Part shown: in pieces, positions 8,988 through 17,932 of the stretch
How positions within the stretch are numbered: position 1 is the stretch's first letter
How the letters are laid out: each line of letters starts with the position of its first letter
Origin: Pedobacter nutrimenti
GTDB lineage: Bacteria; Bacteroidota; Bacteroidia; Sphingobacteriales; Sphingobacteriaceae
Direction: 5' to 3'
DNA length: 64,000 nucleotides
Assembly: GCF_003208655.1 (NCBI RefSeq)
Contig: NZ_QKLU01000003.1
Coordinates: forward strand, 385,745 to 449,744
Position numbers and translations under genes: made by a program
The notes under the pieces: generated by a model
The model's input: only the letters and a program-made list of their open reading frames with translations
What the model was told of the DNA's origin: nothing
The model's database searches: none

Positions 8988-10391
8988 TTAAATATTTATA
9001 GCACCTTGCCCGGCTGCAATCAGGTAGGCATCTTTTAAAGCTTCTGAATAGGTCGGATGGGCATAACTGATTTTGTGCATGTCCCTGGCGGTCACTTCAT
9101 ATTCCATACCCACCACGGTTTGCGCAATTACATCGGCCGCTCTTGGACCTATAATGTGTACGCCCAATACTTCTCCATATTTAGGGGCAACCAATACTTT
9201 TACAAAACCATCGGTATCCATCGAAGCCCTGGCACGTGCACTGGCCGCATAAGGAAATTTCCCAACTGTATATTCCATGCCCTGGGCTTTGAGCTCTTCT
9301 TCTGTTAGTCCTGCAGAGGCCACTTCAGGCCAGGTATACACCACACCAGGAATTAAATGGTAATTGATGTGTGGTTTTTGCCCATTGATGACCTCAGCCA
9401 CAAAAGTCCCTTCATCTTCGGCTTTATGGGCCAGCATAGGACCATCAATCACATCACCAATGGCATAAATATTCGGTACATTGGTTTGCAACTGGCCGTT
9501 CACTTTTATTTTTCCGTTGGGCTCTGGAGAAATGCCAAGGGCCTGCAGGTTTAAGCCTTCGGTATAAGCTTTTCTACCCACTGCAACAAGACAATAGTCG
9601 GCAGTAACTTCCTGGGCATTGCCCTGCTGGTCCAGAAACTGTACAGAGGCCGCTGAAGGACTGGCTGTGGCAGACTGGACTTTACTGCTGAGCAATATCC
9701 GGATGCCGAGTTTGGAAAGGGTTTTGAATAAAGTCTTGCCAAGTTCTCTGTCCATAGTGGGGATCAGGGAATCGGCATATTCGATAATGGTCACCTGGGT
9801 GCCAATTCTGGCATATACCGAAGCGAGTTCTACACCAATTACCCCGCCGCCAATAATCACCATTGAATTGGGCCTGGCATCCAGGGAGAGGCTTTCGGTT
9901 GAAGTAATGATCCTTTTTTTATCAATAGTTACACCTGGGATGGAAGAAGGTTTGGAGCCGGTGGCAATGATAAAATAAGTCGCTGTTAAAACTTTTTCCT
10001 GATCAGGGCCGCTCACTTTTAAACGGGTTTTGTCTATAAAACTTCCAAGGCCCTGGTGCACATCAATTTTATTCTTTTTCATCAGGTAAATCAAACCCGA
10101 AGTGTTTTGCCGGATGACTTCTGCTTTGCGGTCTATAAACTGTTTGAAATCCAGGCTCAGTTCAGCCATGTGAATGCCATGGGCCTTAAACTGTTCTTTG
10201 GCCTGATGATAATGTTCGGAACTGTCCAGTAAGGCCTTGGCAGGAATACAGCCTACATTGGTACAGGTACCACCAAGGGTACTGTATTTTTCTACAATGG
10301 CCACTTTATAGCCGAGCTGCGCTGCACGTATGGCCGATACATAGCCACCAGGGCCCGATCCGATGACAACAATGTCATATTTATTTTCCAT
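8988..10391 (-). CDS. lpdA: dihydrolipoyl dehydrogenase
   Basis: A 467-residue FAD/NAD disulfide oxidoreductase, the E3 component that reoxidises dihydrolipoamide in 2-oxo-acid dehydrogenase complexes or the glycine cleavage system. Visible features: FAD-binding GSGPGGY at residues 11-17, the redox disulfide in GGTCTNVGCIPAK (Cys43 and Cys48), an NAD-binding GGGVIGVELASVYARIG, the second FAD motif IYAIGDV, and the C-terminal active-site His/Glu in YAHPTYSEALKDA. Length matches the family. It starts 12 nt after the thioesterase gene, so the two are likely co-transcribed. No E1 or E2 genes are nearby. Confidence 0.96.
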   Translation of the reverse strand: MENKYDIVVIGSGPGGYVSAIRAAQLGYKVAIVEKYSTLGGTCTNVGCIPAKALLDSSEHYHQAKEQFKAHGIHMAELSLDFKQFIDRKAEVIRQNTSGLIYLMKKNKIDVHQGLGSFIDKTRLKVSGPDQEKVLTATYFIIATGSKPSSIPGVTIDKKRIITSTESLSLDARPNSMVIIGGGVIGVELASVYARIGTQVTIIEYADSLIPTMDRELGKTLFKTLSKLGIRILLSSKVQSATASPSAASVQFLDQQGNAQEVTADYCLVAVGRKAYTEGLNLQALGISPEPNGKIKVNGQLQTNVPNIYAIGDVIDGPMLAHKAEDEGTFVAEVINGQKPHINYHLIPGVVYTWPEVASAGLTEEELKAQGMEYTVGKFPYAASARARASMDTDGFVKVLVAPKYGEVLGVHIIGPRAADVIAQTVVGMEYEVTARDMHKISYAHPTYSEALKDAYLIAAGQGAINI

Positions 10392-10403
10392 AAGAATTGA
10401 TAT

Positions 10404-10883
10404 CTATTTTTCTGCAGCCCCATGGACCGCGGTTTCTATAATTTTATGATCTGTTTTTAACGCATTGGAATAGCCTCTGGCCAAAAGCCTTTCCTTTTTA
10501 AGGTTCCAGAGTTCAAACTCTACATTAATGACCTGACGGCCAGCCTTTATGATTTTTGTTTTTCCAGTAACCACATCCCCCAGCCGGGCTGCTGAAAAGT
10601 AATCTATTACATTGTTTACAGTGGTGTAAAAATGTTCCCGGCCCATACTAATAATGGTTGCACCGATCATATCGTCCATGATGGCTGCAGTTACCCCGCC
10701 ATGCAGGGTCCCAATGGGATTGGTCATTTCTTTTCTTACCACGTATTCAAAAGTCATTGTGCCCTCGCTGATTTCTTTTACGACCGGTGCCAGCCATAAC
10801 ATAAAGGCAGAAGGGGAACTGGTAACGGTTTGTCCCAGTTGCTGGATCAGGCCCTGCCTGATGTGATCTGTCGGATTGTTCAT
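10404..10883 (-). CDS. PaaI-type hotdog-fold acyl-CoA thioesterase
   Basis: A 159-residue single hotdog-domain protein that probably hydrolyses acyl- or aryl-CoA esters. The core motif GTLHGGVTAAIMDDMIGA (about residues 78-95) carries the conserved HGG and the acidic residue of PaaI-like enzymes. It is the first gene of a likely two-gene unit with lpdA. The upstream region has two operator-like palindromes (10886 and 10977), suggesting control by a TetR-type repressor of fatty-acid or CoA metabolism; that is inferred. Confidence 0.88.
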   Translation of the reverse strand: MNNPTDHIRQGLIQQLGQTVTSSPSAFMLWLAPVVKEISEGTMTFEYVVRKEMTNPIGTLHGGVTAAIMDDMIGATIISMGREHFYTTVNNVIDYFSAARLGDVVTGKTKIIKAGRQVINVEFELWNLKKERLLARGYSNALKTDHKIIETAVHGAAEK

Positions 10884-10885
10884 AT

Positions 10886-10899
10886 ATACTGATTGGTAT
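10886..10899. promoter_or_regulatory. operator-like half-palindrome ATACTGATTGGTAT
   Basis: Lies directly before the thioesterase start and matches 12 of 14 positions of the perfect palindrome at 10977-10990. Probably a second site for the same repressor. Confidence 0.45.
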
Positions 10900-10976
10900 T
10901 TTTAAGCTGAATTGAAAATGAACGATTAGTTGTTTTAACAACTGTTTTTTAAGGGAATTCGTTTGGAAAACCAAAT

Positions 10977-10990
10977 ATACCAATTGGTAT
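10977..10990. promoter_or_regulatory. perfect palindrome ATACCAATTGGTAT
   Basis: A perfect 14-bp inverted repeat about 95 nt upstream of the thioesterase start, with a diverged copy at 10886-10899. The ATACCAAT/ATTGGTAT half-sites are like those of TetR-family regulators of acyl-CoA metabolism. The binding protein is not in this window. Confidence 0.5.
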
Positions 10991-11100
10991 TAAATTACCT
11001 CGTTTGCTGACGTAAATTTTACAAGAAAAAAAAATAACCCGGGCCAACTAGTACCATTCCGCCCAGCGATTGTATATGATAATAGAAGCATTGACAAACA

Positions 11101-11799
11101 ATGTGCTGTAATAATAATGTCCGAAAGGTCCTGATGTTGTCTGAGATGATCAACCGTATATTAAAACTTCCGCTGTACCTGAAATTAAATGCATTGTTTT
11201 TTGCAGCGCTGCTGTTCATTTGTACCGCTTATACAAAAACGGCAGGTTTTGTATTGCTTAATCTGTACCATAAACCCTGGCTGGACAGGGTTTTTAGAGT
11301 TTTAACCCATTTGGGAGACGGATGTTTTGCCCTGGCTGTTATTGCTGTCTGTTTCCTGATGCGTCAAAGGAGATTGGGCTATAGCCTTACCCTGGCTTTT
11401 TTGAGCTCGGGCCTGGTGGCCGTTTTATTAAAAATACTTTTCAGGGAAGACAGGCCAAAGCTGTACTTCGAAAAAACCGGATTTCGTTATCCATATTTTA
11501 TAGAGGGGATGGTGACCAACAACAGCTGTTCATTTCCTTCCGGACATACCACAACAGCTTTTGCCATAGCGACTGTACTTTCCCTCTGGTCGGGAAAAAA
11601 CAATATGGTTATTTTGTTGTTTTTTCTGGCGGCTGTAGCAGGCTATTCCAGAATTTACCTGGCGCAGCATTTTCCACAGGATGTTCTGGCCGGTATGGTC
11701 ATAGGAATGATGGCTGGCATGCTCAGCCATCATCTGGTTCTTAAAAAAGCTGTTTATGGCCAAACCAGGCCACAAACAAAATACAATCTTATTTCTTAA
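11101..11799 (+). CDS. PAP2 family membrane phosphatase
   Basis: A 232-residue membrane phosphatase, likely dephosphorylating a lipid such as undecaprenyl pyrophosphate or phosphatidic acid on the outer face of the inner membrane. All three catalytic motifs are intact: KILFREDRP (residues 111-119), PSGH (146-149) and SRIYLAQHFPQD (182-193). Five to six membrane segments. In-frame ATGs at 11101, 11134 and 11146 all leave the first membrane helix whole, so the start is uncertain. Its last 11 nt overlap the convergent gene at 11789. Confidence 0.93.
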   Translation: MCCNNNVRKVLMLSEMINRILKLPLYLKLNALFFAALLFICTAYTKTAGFVLLNLYHKPWLDRVFRVLTHLGDGCFALAVIAVCFLMRQRRLGYSLTLAFLSSGLVAVLLKILFREDRPKLYFEKTGFRYPYFIEGMVTNNSCSFPSGHTTTAFAIATVLSLWSGKNNMVILLFFLAAVAGYSRIYLAQHFPQDVLAGMVIGMMAGMLSHHLVLKKAVYGQTRPQTKYNLIS

Positions 11800-12106
11800 C
11801 AGCTTCTTTTTTTACCGGGCTTTGTTTTTTCACTGCAGGGGCAGCTGCCGGTGCCGAAGGAGCTGGAGTCGTTGTTTTCACTGTTGCTGGGGCTGTTGCA
11901 GCATTTTCATCTGCTGTTTTATGTTTTACAGCGATCTTTTTTGATAATTTAAGGGCGGCTTTATGAACTTCTTTTTTTACTTTTTTAAGTTCGTAACCCA
12001 GTTTAACCAAACTTTGTTCAAGTTCTGTGACCAGGTGGTTGCTCAATGCTTTACGGATTTCCTTTTTGGCAGATTTGGATTGGGAGTGCTTCTTTTTACT
12101 TTTCAT
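11789..12106 (-). CDS. Lys/Ala-rich basic protein
   Basis: A 105-residue, strongly basic protein: a helical N-terminal half with many Lys (residues 1-62) and a Pro/Ala/Lys-rich tail (PAPSAPAAAPAVKKQSPVKK). The composition resembles histone H1-like or ribosome-associated basic proteins, but low complexity makes this weak and no fold is assigned. It starts at an ATG (12106) and its 3' end overlaps the PAP2 gene by 11 nt tail to tail. Confidence 0.65.
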   Translation of the reverse strand: MKSKKKHSQSKSAKKEIRKALSNHLVTELEQSLVKLGYELKKVKKEVHKAALKLSKKIAVKHKTADENAATAPATVKTTTPAPSAPAAAPAVKKQSPVKKEAVKK

Positions 12107-12281
12107 GAGATGTATTGTATTTGTTGAATGATCGTATTACAAAGCCGGTGCTTGTTTTGCCCGTTTTTAAGCCGGATCTGATGAACGATCTGAATATGGG
12201 CGCAAGTAACGTAAAATAATCATTAAATTAATATTATCATAATGTTAAGAAACCTTTTTACAATTAACATACTTTGCTGAA

Positions 12282-12313
12282 AAGCCCTTCAAAGGCTTAA
12301 TTTTGAAGGGCTT
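12282..12313 (-). terminator. terminator of the nrd operon
   Basis: A 12-bp perfect stem (AAGCCCTTCAAA at 12282-12293, TTTGAAGGGCTT at 12302-12313) with an 8-nt loop, about 90 nt downstream of the nrdF stop and followed on the minus strand by TTTTC. The rest of the 12107-12405 gap shows no gene. Confidence 0.65.
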
Positions 12314-12405
12314 AAAAATAAGTGTTTTTCGGATGCGGCCTGCGGCGGCTTGTTTTTTTTCGTTTGGCGTAAGCCGTTTTCTCTTTTGGGTTAAGTTGAA
12401 GAACT

Positions 12406-13395
12406 TTAAACCAGCAGGTCCTTGTCCAGGTCAAAAATGAAATCTTCATCTTTCAGATGGGCCACTTCCATTGATTTTTCATAATTGGTCGATTTCTTTG
12501 AAAAGAAATCATGTTGTGTGGTTTCCAGGTTTAATCCGTTTAATACAATCGGGTTCACCTCTTTTACCTCAAAAAGTTCCTCAAATCCAAGGTTCATCAG
12601 GGCTTTGTTGGCATTGTAACGTACATATTCTTTTACCTCGGCTGTAAGGCCGATGTCGGTATAGACCTCTTCAGTGTATTTTAGCTCATTTTCATAAAGT
12701 TCCTGCAGCAGGGCGGTCAGTTTATCTTTCGCCCTTTGCGGATGGGGGAGTGTTTTATAAACATCCTGGGCCAACAGGCCAACAAATACGCCATGTATAG
12801 ATTCATCGGCAATGATCTTTTTAATGATGTCGGCACTGGCGACCATTTCACCTTGTCCGCAAAGCCAAAGGGGCATAAAGAATCCGCTGTAAAACAGAAA
12901 AGATTCCAGCAGAACCGAAGCGCCCAAAGCCAGGAACAATTCTTCATCATTCACCTGTTTTTTGTCCAGGGCGCGGTAATAGCGGTCAATTGTTGCTGCT
13001 TTAAACTGCAGGTATTTGTTGGCATGTACCCAGTCAAAAAGTTCATTGATTTCTTGTGTAGTGGTCACGGTTGTAAAAATCGTGGAATAGGATTTGGCAT
13101 GAATGGCTTCCATCATACACATAAAAGAAAGCACGGCTTTATTTTGCAGTGAGTCAATATGGTCCAGAATTTTGGGCATTCCGGTGTGGCTTTGCAAGGT
13201 ATCCAGCAAAGTCAAACCTCCCAGGGCCCTTTTATAAGCCTGCTGGATTTCGGGAGAAAGTCCTTTCCAGCTGTCAATGTCTTTGGAGGGTATATATTCA
13301 GTATCCACCCAGAATTGCCTCAGGTTCTGTTCCCAGAACAGGGCACTGTAATCATTTTCGGGGGTATTCCAGTTTACGGCTTTAAATGCTGTCAT
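12406..13395 (-). CDS. nrdF: class Ib ribonucleotide reductase beta subunit (NrdF)
   Basis: A 329-residue R2F radical-generating subunit. Metal ligands and the radical tyrosine are in place: Asp65, Glu96 and His99 with Tyr103 in EAIHAKSY, Glu164 in VLLESFLF, and Glu198/His201 in DESIH. Class Ib R2F proteins carry a dimanganese or diiron cofactor; NrdI (15495) activates the manganese form. It is the last gene of the order nrdH-nrdI-nrdE-nrdF, 12 nt after nrdE. The class is assigned mainly from the NrdI and NrdH neighbours and the size. Confidence 0.95.
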   Translation of the reverse strand: MTAFKAVNWNTPENDYSALFWEQNLRQFWVDTEYIPSKDIDSWKGLSPEIQQAYKRALGGLTLLDTLQSHTGMPKILDHIDSLQNKAVLSFMCMMEAIHAKSYSTIFTTVTTTQEINELFDWVHANKYLQFKAATIDRYYRALDKKQVNDEELFLALGASVLLESFLFYSGFFMPLWLCGQGEMVASADIIKKIIADESIHGVFVGLLAQDVYKTLPHPQRAKDKLTALLQELYENELKYTEEVYTDIGLTAEVKEYVRYNANKALMNLGFEELFEVKEVNPIVLNGLNLETTQHDFFSKKSTNYEKSMEVAHLKDEDFIFDLDKDLLV

Positions 13396-13407
13396 GGTGG
13401 GTCGGTT

Positions 13408-15498
13408 TTAAACGGAACAGGAAACACATTCCTCTATGGAAGCTTTACGGGTCCGGGTATAGTATAATGATTTTAATCCTGCCTTATGGGCATAAATGTA
13501 ATAGCGGGCCAGGTCACGGGTATTGTCTTTGGTGTTGGTGTGCAGAATGGTCGAAATGCCCTGGTCTACATGGCGCTGAATGACAGAAACCAGGCGCAAG
13601 ACATTTTTCTGGTCCATATCATAGGCCGACTTGTAAAAGAAATAATTGTCATTGTCCAGATAGGGCATAGGGTAATAGGTGGTGCTGTCGCCATATTCCC
13701 GTACTTCAATGGTGTCTACCACCGGCATCACTGAGGCGGTTGCGTTCATAATGTAAGCAGTACTTTGGTTTGGGGCAATGGCCATGCGGTAGGCATGATA
13801 TAAGCCATGTTCTTTAACCTGTTCTGCCAGTTCTTCCCATGCCGCTTTTCCCGGAAGGACCATGTCTTTAAACAAAAGCTTTACCTTGTCGCTTTGGGGA
13901 TGGAAGTCTGTCCGGAGGTATTTTTCAAAATAGGTGCCGTCTGCATAGCCGGATTGCTGAAAACCTTCAAAATGCTGCCCCTTTTCCCGGGCAATGTCCA
14001 TAGAACTTTTCAGGGAATAAAAATTGACCATCATGAAAAATACATTGCAAAAATCAAGGGCTTCCTTACTTTCGTACATGATGTGGTTTTTGGCCAGATA
14101 GCCATGCAGGTTCATGGCCCCTAAACCCACGCTGTGCAGCTCCTTGTTTGCTTTTTGTACGCTGGGCACCATATCAATGCTGGTCAGGTCAGACACCACA
14201 GTCAAGGCCCGCATGGCGGTTTCTACAGCTTCTTTGACCCGGTTGTTTTCCATGACCGTGGCAATGTTCAGTGAACCCAGGTTACAGGAAATACCGTAAC
14301 GGATGGTGTCCTGCTGGCCATAAATGGCAATGTCCGATACATGAGATAACTGCATGATCTCTGTACAGAGGTTAGAGAATTTTACATCCCCCAGATTTTG
14401 TAAAGCATGTTCTTTATTGGCATTGCCTTTAAAAAATAAATATGGATAACCGCTTTCCTTTTGGGTCTGCGCTATTTTAACCATTAAATGCCGGGCGTTG
14501 ACCTTTTTTTTGCGGACTTTGGGGTTGCCTACCAGCTGGTCGTACATTTGGTCCATATCCATTTCATCCAAAGGGATGCCGTATTGCTGAAATACCGTAT
14601 GCGGATAAAAAAGATAACAGATCTCATCTGCTGCAGCAATGTCCATAAACTTATCCGGGATCACCACACCAATAGAAAGTGATTTGATCCTTACCTTCTC
14701 GTCGATGTTGATCTTTTTACAATCCAGAAATTCTTCAATGTCGGTATGAAAAACATTCAGGTATACCGCGCCCGCCCCTGGCCGCTGACCAAGCTGATTG
14801 GCATAGGAGAAAGTATCTTCCAGAATTTTCATGACAGGAAGCACGCCACTGGACCGGCCTTCCACACCTTTAATGGCTTCCCCGCGCGCCCGTATTTTGG
14901 AAAGGTTAAAAGATACCCCGCCACCTATAGAAGAGAGTTTCATGGCCGAGTCAATGGCATAGCCAATCCCATTGATGTTGTCACCGATTTCATCCAGAAA
15001 ACAGGAAACCAATTGACCAGAACGTTTTTTGCCGGCATTCAGAAAAGTAGGGGTGGCCGGCTGGTATTCCTGGTTAATGAGGATTTCCGCATATTTAAGG
15101 GCTTGTTCTACATTACCCTGCGCTAAAAATAAAGAGATCGCCACAACCCGGTCTTCGTATCTTTCCAGAAACTTTTCACCCGAATCATCCCGCAGGGCGT
15201 AATTCTGGAAAAACTTAAAGGCGCTCATGAAAGACTGAAAACGGAATTTTTTAGAATACACAAAATCATATACCCTTTGGAGCTCTTCAAAGGAATACTG
15301 CTCGTAAAAATTGATGTAGTAATTGTTTTCGATCAGGTAGTCTATTTTTTCTTTCAGGGTGTAAAAGAAGACGGTGTTTTTATTGACATAATCCAGAAAG
15401 TATGACCTTACTGCCTCCTTGTCTTTTTCAAGATTAAACTCGTCGTCCTTTTTGATCATGATCTCATTATTGAGCAGGATCCATTTCTTGGTGATCAT
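13408..15498 (-). CDS. nrdE: class Ib ribonucleotide reductase alpha subunit (NrdE)
   Basis: A 696-residue catalytic subunit reducing NDPs to dNDPs. Visible: an NrdE-type N-terminus without a large ATP-cone, active-site cysteines in QLVSCFLDE and GISCNLGSLN, the NLCTE catalytic loop, paired tyrosines (LKSLYYTRTR) for radical transfer, and a C-terminal redox pair, CVSC. Its ATG overlaps the nrdI stop by 4 nt, implying translational coupling. A downstream ATG (MIKKDDEF) is a possible alternative start. Expression is probably driven from the operator-bearing promoter before nrdH. Confidence 0.96.
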   Translation of the reverse strand: MITKKWILLNNEIMIKKDDEFNLEKDKEAVRSYFLDYVNKNTVFFYTLKEKIDYLIENNYYINFYEQYSFEELQRVYDFVYSKKFRFQSFMSAFKFFQNYALRDDSGEKFLERYEDRVVAISLFLAQGNVEQALKYAEILINQEYQPATPTFLNAGKKRSGQLVSCFLDEIGDNINGIGYAIDSAMKLSSIGGGVSFNLSKIRARGEAIKGVEGRSSGVLPVMKILEDTFSYANQLGQRPGAGAVYLNVFHTDIEEFLDCKKINIDEKVRIKSLSIGVVIPDKFMDIAAADEICYLFYPHTVFQQYGIPLDEMDMDQMYDQLVGNPKVRKKKVNARHLMVKIAQTQKESGYPYLFFKGNANKEHALQNLGDVKFSNLCTEIMQLSHVSDIAIYGQQDTIRYGISCNLGSLNIATVMENNRVKEAVETAMRALTVVSDLTSIDMVPSVQKANKELHSVGLGAMNLHGYLAKNHIMYESKEALDFCNVFFMMVNFYSLKSSMDIAREKGQHFEGFQQSGYADGTYFEKYLRTDFHPQSDKVKLLFKDMVLPGKAAWEELAEQVKEHGLYHAYRMAIAPNQSTAYIMNATASVMPVVDTIEVREYGDSTTYYPMPYLDNDNYFFYKSAYDMDQKNVLRLVSVIQRHVDQGISTILHTNTKDNTRDLARYYIYAHKAGLKSLYYTRTRKASIEECVSCSV

Positions 15499-15866
15499 AT
15501 TTCTTTGTTTATCAGGTGAATCAATTTTTGTACATCGGGCTGGGTGCCGGAAAGCTCAAACTGCAGCAGAATGGGCAAATGGTAATTTACGGCAATGGTT
15601 TCAGCTGCCTTTGCAAAATTTTTGCCCCAGTTCCGGTTGCCACTTGAGGATACGGTGGTCACATAATCGGCATAACGTTGTAAAAAAGCCTGGGTACTAT
15701 CGGGTACTTCCCCGATCCGGGTGGTATAGGTAACCAGGTGACCTGCTTTTTTGATTTCGATGTTTTCTGTAATGCGCAACACTTCCCATCCGGTTAAAGC
15801 TTTAATTTTATGAACAAAACGCTCGACATTGCCGGTTTTACTGTCATAATAAATCAGAGGAACCAT
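15495..15866 (-). CDS. nrdI: NrdI flavodoxin-like RNR activator
   Basis: A 123-residue flavodoxin-fold protein that supplies the oxidant needed to assemble the Mn-tyrosyl radical cofactor of NrdF. Family marks are YYDSKTGNVERFV near the N-terminus (FMN phosphate loop), TYTTRIGEVP and VSSSGNRNWGKNF (the SGNxNxG motif). It lies 10 nt after nrdH and overlaps nrdE by 4 nt. Confidence 0.95.
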   Translation of the reverse strand: MVPLIYYDSKTGNVERFVHKIKALTGWEVLRITENIEIKKAGHLVTYTTRIGEVPDSTQAFLQRYADYVTTVSSSGNRNWGKNFAKAAETIAVNYHLPILLQFELSGTQPDVQKLIHLINKEI

Positions 15867-15876
15867 AGGTTTGCAT

Positions 15877-16113
15877 TTAGATGGCCGTTAAAAGAGACAA
15901 TTCTTCTGGTTTGAAACCAATGACCCGCTTAATTTCTTCTTCCTTTTCAAGGAGAATAACCGTTGGCACAGAGCGTATCCTATACTTTAGGGCAATTTCG
16001 GGCTGGTCAAAAGGATTAATGCTTTCATAAGAAATTCCTTTTTGATCCAGATATTGTGAAACCATTTTGCAGGGTGCACAATCGTTTTTTTCGAATTTGA
16101 GGATTCTTGTCAT
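15877..16113 (-). CDS. nrdH: NrdH-like thioredoxin/glutaredoxin
   Basis: A 78-residue redoxin with an active-site CAPC at residues 12-15 and a cis-proline in RSVPTVILL. It probably reduces NrdE. It is the first gene of the nrd operon. The preceding 178-nt gap carries a 23-bp candidate iron operator (16181-16203) and a small palindrome in the likely leader (AGCCCT at 16147, AGGGCT at 16156). Confidence 0.88.
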   Translation of the reverse strand: MTRILKFEKNDCAPCKMVSQYLDQKGISYESINPFDQPEIALKYRIRSVPTVILLEKEEEIKRVIGFKPEELSLLTAI

Positions 16114-16180
16114 AAGATGATGATTTGATGTTGTTGATGAACCATGAGCCCTTCGAGGGCTGTTTTCAAATCTCCTTTTT

Positions 16181-16203
16181 TTATTAAGAATCTTTCTAAA
16201 TAG
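16181..16203. promoter_or_regulatory. 23-bp candidate iron operator, copy 2 (nrd operon)
   Basis: TTATTAAGAATCTT then TCTAAATAG, matching the other three copies at all 15 invariant positions. It is 68 nt upstream of the nrdH ATG and outside any gene. Iron or manganese control of class Ib reductases through Fur-like proteins is established in other bacteria; here it is inferred from the motif. Confidence 0.65.
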
Positions 16204-16291
16204 TTGTCCACATTCCAGGGCAATCCCAAAGAAAATACAGCAGAAATCTCCGGAAAGACAAGATAAAGTATTAGGTCACTGGGCAAAAGAA

Positions 16292-17800
16292 TCAGTGGGC
16301 CATGTTAAAAACTTTTATTTCGTTCAGGTCCATCCAGTTTTTTCCATCCTGATAATTTTCAACCAGTAAGCTGTGGTTTTCAGCTGTATAAAGTGCTGTT
16401 AGGGCCGAAATTTCCTGTTGCAGTAAGCTCAGGCAATTTGCGCTCAGCTGACCGGAAAAACCCTGGTCCTGCATATCCAGCACATAAGCAGCGCAAATTA
16501 CCCTGGCAATGATTTTGCCCAGATCAACGAGTTTACGCTGGGGCAGGTTATCGCCCGGATTAAAGGAAAGCTGTGTTTTAAAATAACCAATGGCACGGTG
16601 GCTCAATTCAAAGTTTTTCAAAAATGCAGCCAGTTGGTTTTCTTTCTGTTTTTTCATCAGTTTGCAAACCCCTTCGGCAATTTGTGCGTAGAGCATTTCG
16701 TTGGAACCTTCAAAAATCTGGAAGGGCCGGCTGTCCATAATTCCCCGGCCACCAATATTGGAAATGCGGTAACCATTTGCCCCTGATAACTGTACAAGTA
16801 AATGTGCCGATTCCTGCATCAGGTCTGTAACTACGGTTTTCATGGCATTTGCCTCCAGCCCTTCGGTGGCCAGGTGATGTTCTATTCCACTGATCATACT
16901 GCTTCTATAGCACATGGCAGAGCAAATGGTATAGGCCGACTGCATACGGGAAAGCTGGAATTGTACGTTGTCCAAGCTCAGCAGGCTGCCGCTGCCAACA
17001 TTCCTGCCCCGGCAATGCGTGGTGGCTTCGTCCAGCATTCTTTGAAGAAAGCCCATGCCCATGCCCGGAAACTGCATTCTGCTGCGGTGCAAAATATCCA
17101 GCATCATTTTAATGCCTGTTGTTTCCGGTCTTAAACGGTAATTTTCCGGAACCTGGATGTCTACTTTATTTAAACCATAAGGGATCATATACAAACCGGC
17201 ATTATCATAATATTGCTCAACCCGTATTTGCTGCCCGGCTTTTTGGGTATCACAGATAAAAAAATCAATGTCCCTTCCCAGATCACCATTGTCCTGCTGT
17301 TTTCTTGAAGCAATGAGCCAGAATTTGGCCATACCTGTCAGGCCCTGCCAGTGTTTGGTCCCCTGGAGCTGGAATCCTCCGGGCACAGGCCGGTTGGACG
17401 TTCTCATGTTCAATGCATCACTGCCAAAGTCGGGCTCAGTGATCATTAAACCACCCATATTTTGCTCCTGTAAAAACCTGCTGAAAATTTCAGGCTTAAG
17501 TTCAGGCTCTGCATATTTTGCGACGGGCTCCAGAAAAAGGGCAATATTAATTCCAAAAGTGAGGGAAAGGGGCAAAGACTCATAAGATGCAGCAGCAAGA
17601 ATACCCAGACAATCCCTTACCCGGCAGCCCTGTCCGCCATACAGTTCAGGGATGGCTGCTGCCAGGGGCTTGGCAGACATGATTTCAGAAAGTAACTCAG
17701 CAGGAAGCCCCCTTTCAAGGCTCAACTGGTTGATGTCGTACTTATTTCTGAAAAGATGTTTCAGGTGTTGGCTAAAGTTGCTGATGTATTCCGGAGTCAT
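16292..17800 (-). CDS. acyl-CoA dehydrogenase family flavoprotein
   Basis: A 502-residue member of the acyl-CoA dehydrogenase superfamily. N-terminal helical domain (about 1-140), FAD/substrate beta domain with MITEPDFGSDALNMR (about 136-150), and a C-terminal helical domain with QIFEGSNEMLYAQIAEG, whose Glu matches the usual catalytic base position. It probably oxidises an acyl thioester, CoA- or carrier-bound. It is about 100 residues longer than the ordinary enzymes. The 23-bp operator at 17834-17856 lies on its promoter (minus-strand TATGTTTG at 17819-17826), so it may respond to iron and serve siderophore or lipid modification rather than bulk beta-oxidation. Confidence 0.88.
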   Translation of the reverse strand: MTPEYISNFSQHLKHLFRNKYDINQLSLERGLPAELLSEIMSAKPLAAAIPELYGGQGCRVRDCLGILAAASYESLPLSLTFGINIALFLEPVAKYAEPELKPEIFSRFLQEQNMGGLMITEPDFGSDALNMRTSNRPVPGGFQLQGTKHWQGLTGMAKFWLIASRKQQDNGDLGRDIDFFICDTQKAGQQIRVEQYYDNAGLYMIPYGLNKVDIQVPENYRLRPETTGIKMMLDILHRSRMQFPGMGMGFLQRMLDEATTHCRGRNVGSGSLLSLDNVQFQLSRMQSAYTICSAMCYRSSMISGIEHHLATEGLEANAMKTVVTDLMQESAHLLVQLSGANGYRISNIGGRGIMDSRPFQIFEGSNEMLYAQIAEGVCKLMKKQKENQLAAFLKNFELSHRAIGYFKTQLSFNPGDNLPQRKLVDLGKIIARVICAAYVLDMQDQGFSGQLSANCLSLLQQEISALTALYTAENHSLLVENYQDGKNWMDLNEIKVFNMAH

Positions 17801-17818
17801 TCAAATCTGTTTTAAACC

Positions 17819-17826
17819 CAAACATA
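17819..17826 (-). promoter_or_regulatory. -7 promoter element of the acyl-CoA dehydrogenase gene
   Basis: Minus-strand TATGTTTG fits TAnnTTTG, 19 nt before the ATG at 17800. The neighbouring 23-bp operator covers the expected -33 region. Confidence 0.6.
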
Positions 17827-17833
17827 CGTTTAA

Positions 17834-17856
17834 TTATTTGGAATTGTTCTAAATAA
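17834..17856. promoter_or_regulatory. 23-bp candidate iron operator, copy 3
   Basis: TTATTTGGAATTG then TTCTAAATAA, the most palindromic of the four copies. It lies between the acyl-CoA dehydrogenase gene and the divergent gene at 17933. For the plus direction, TTG at 17838-17840 is 19 nt from GATCTTTG (17860-17867), so it also overlaps that promoter. Confidence 0.7.
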
Positions 17857-17932
17857 TAAGATCTTTGTCTTTGCCGCCTCGAAACCAGGCCGCAAATGGT
17901 CGATCCGGTATTTTAGCTGAAAGCCCAATTTT

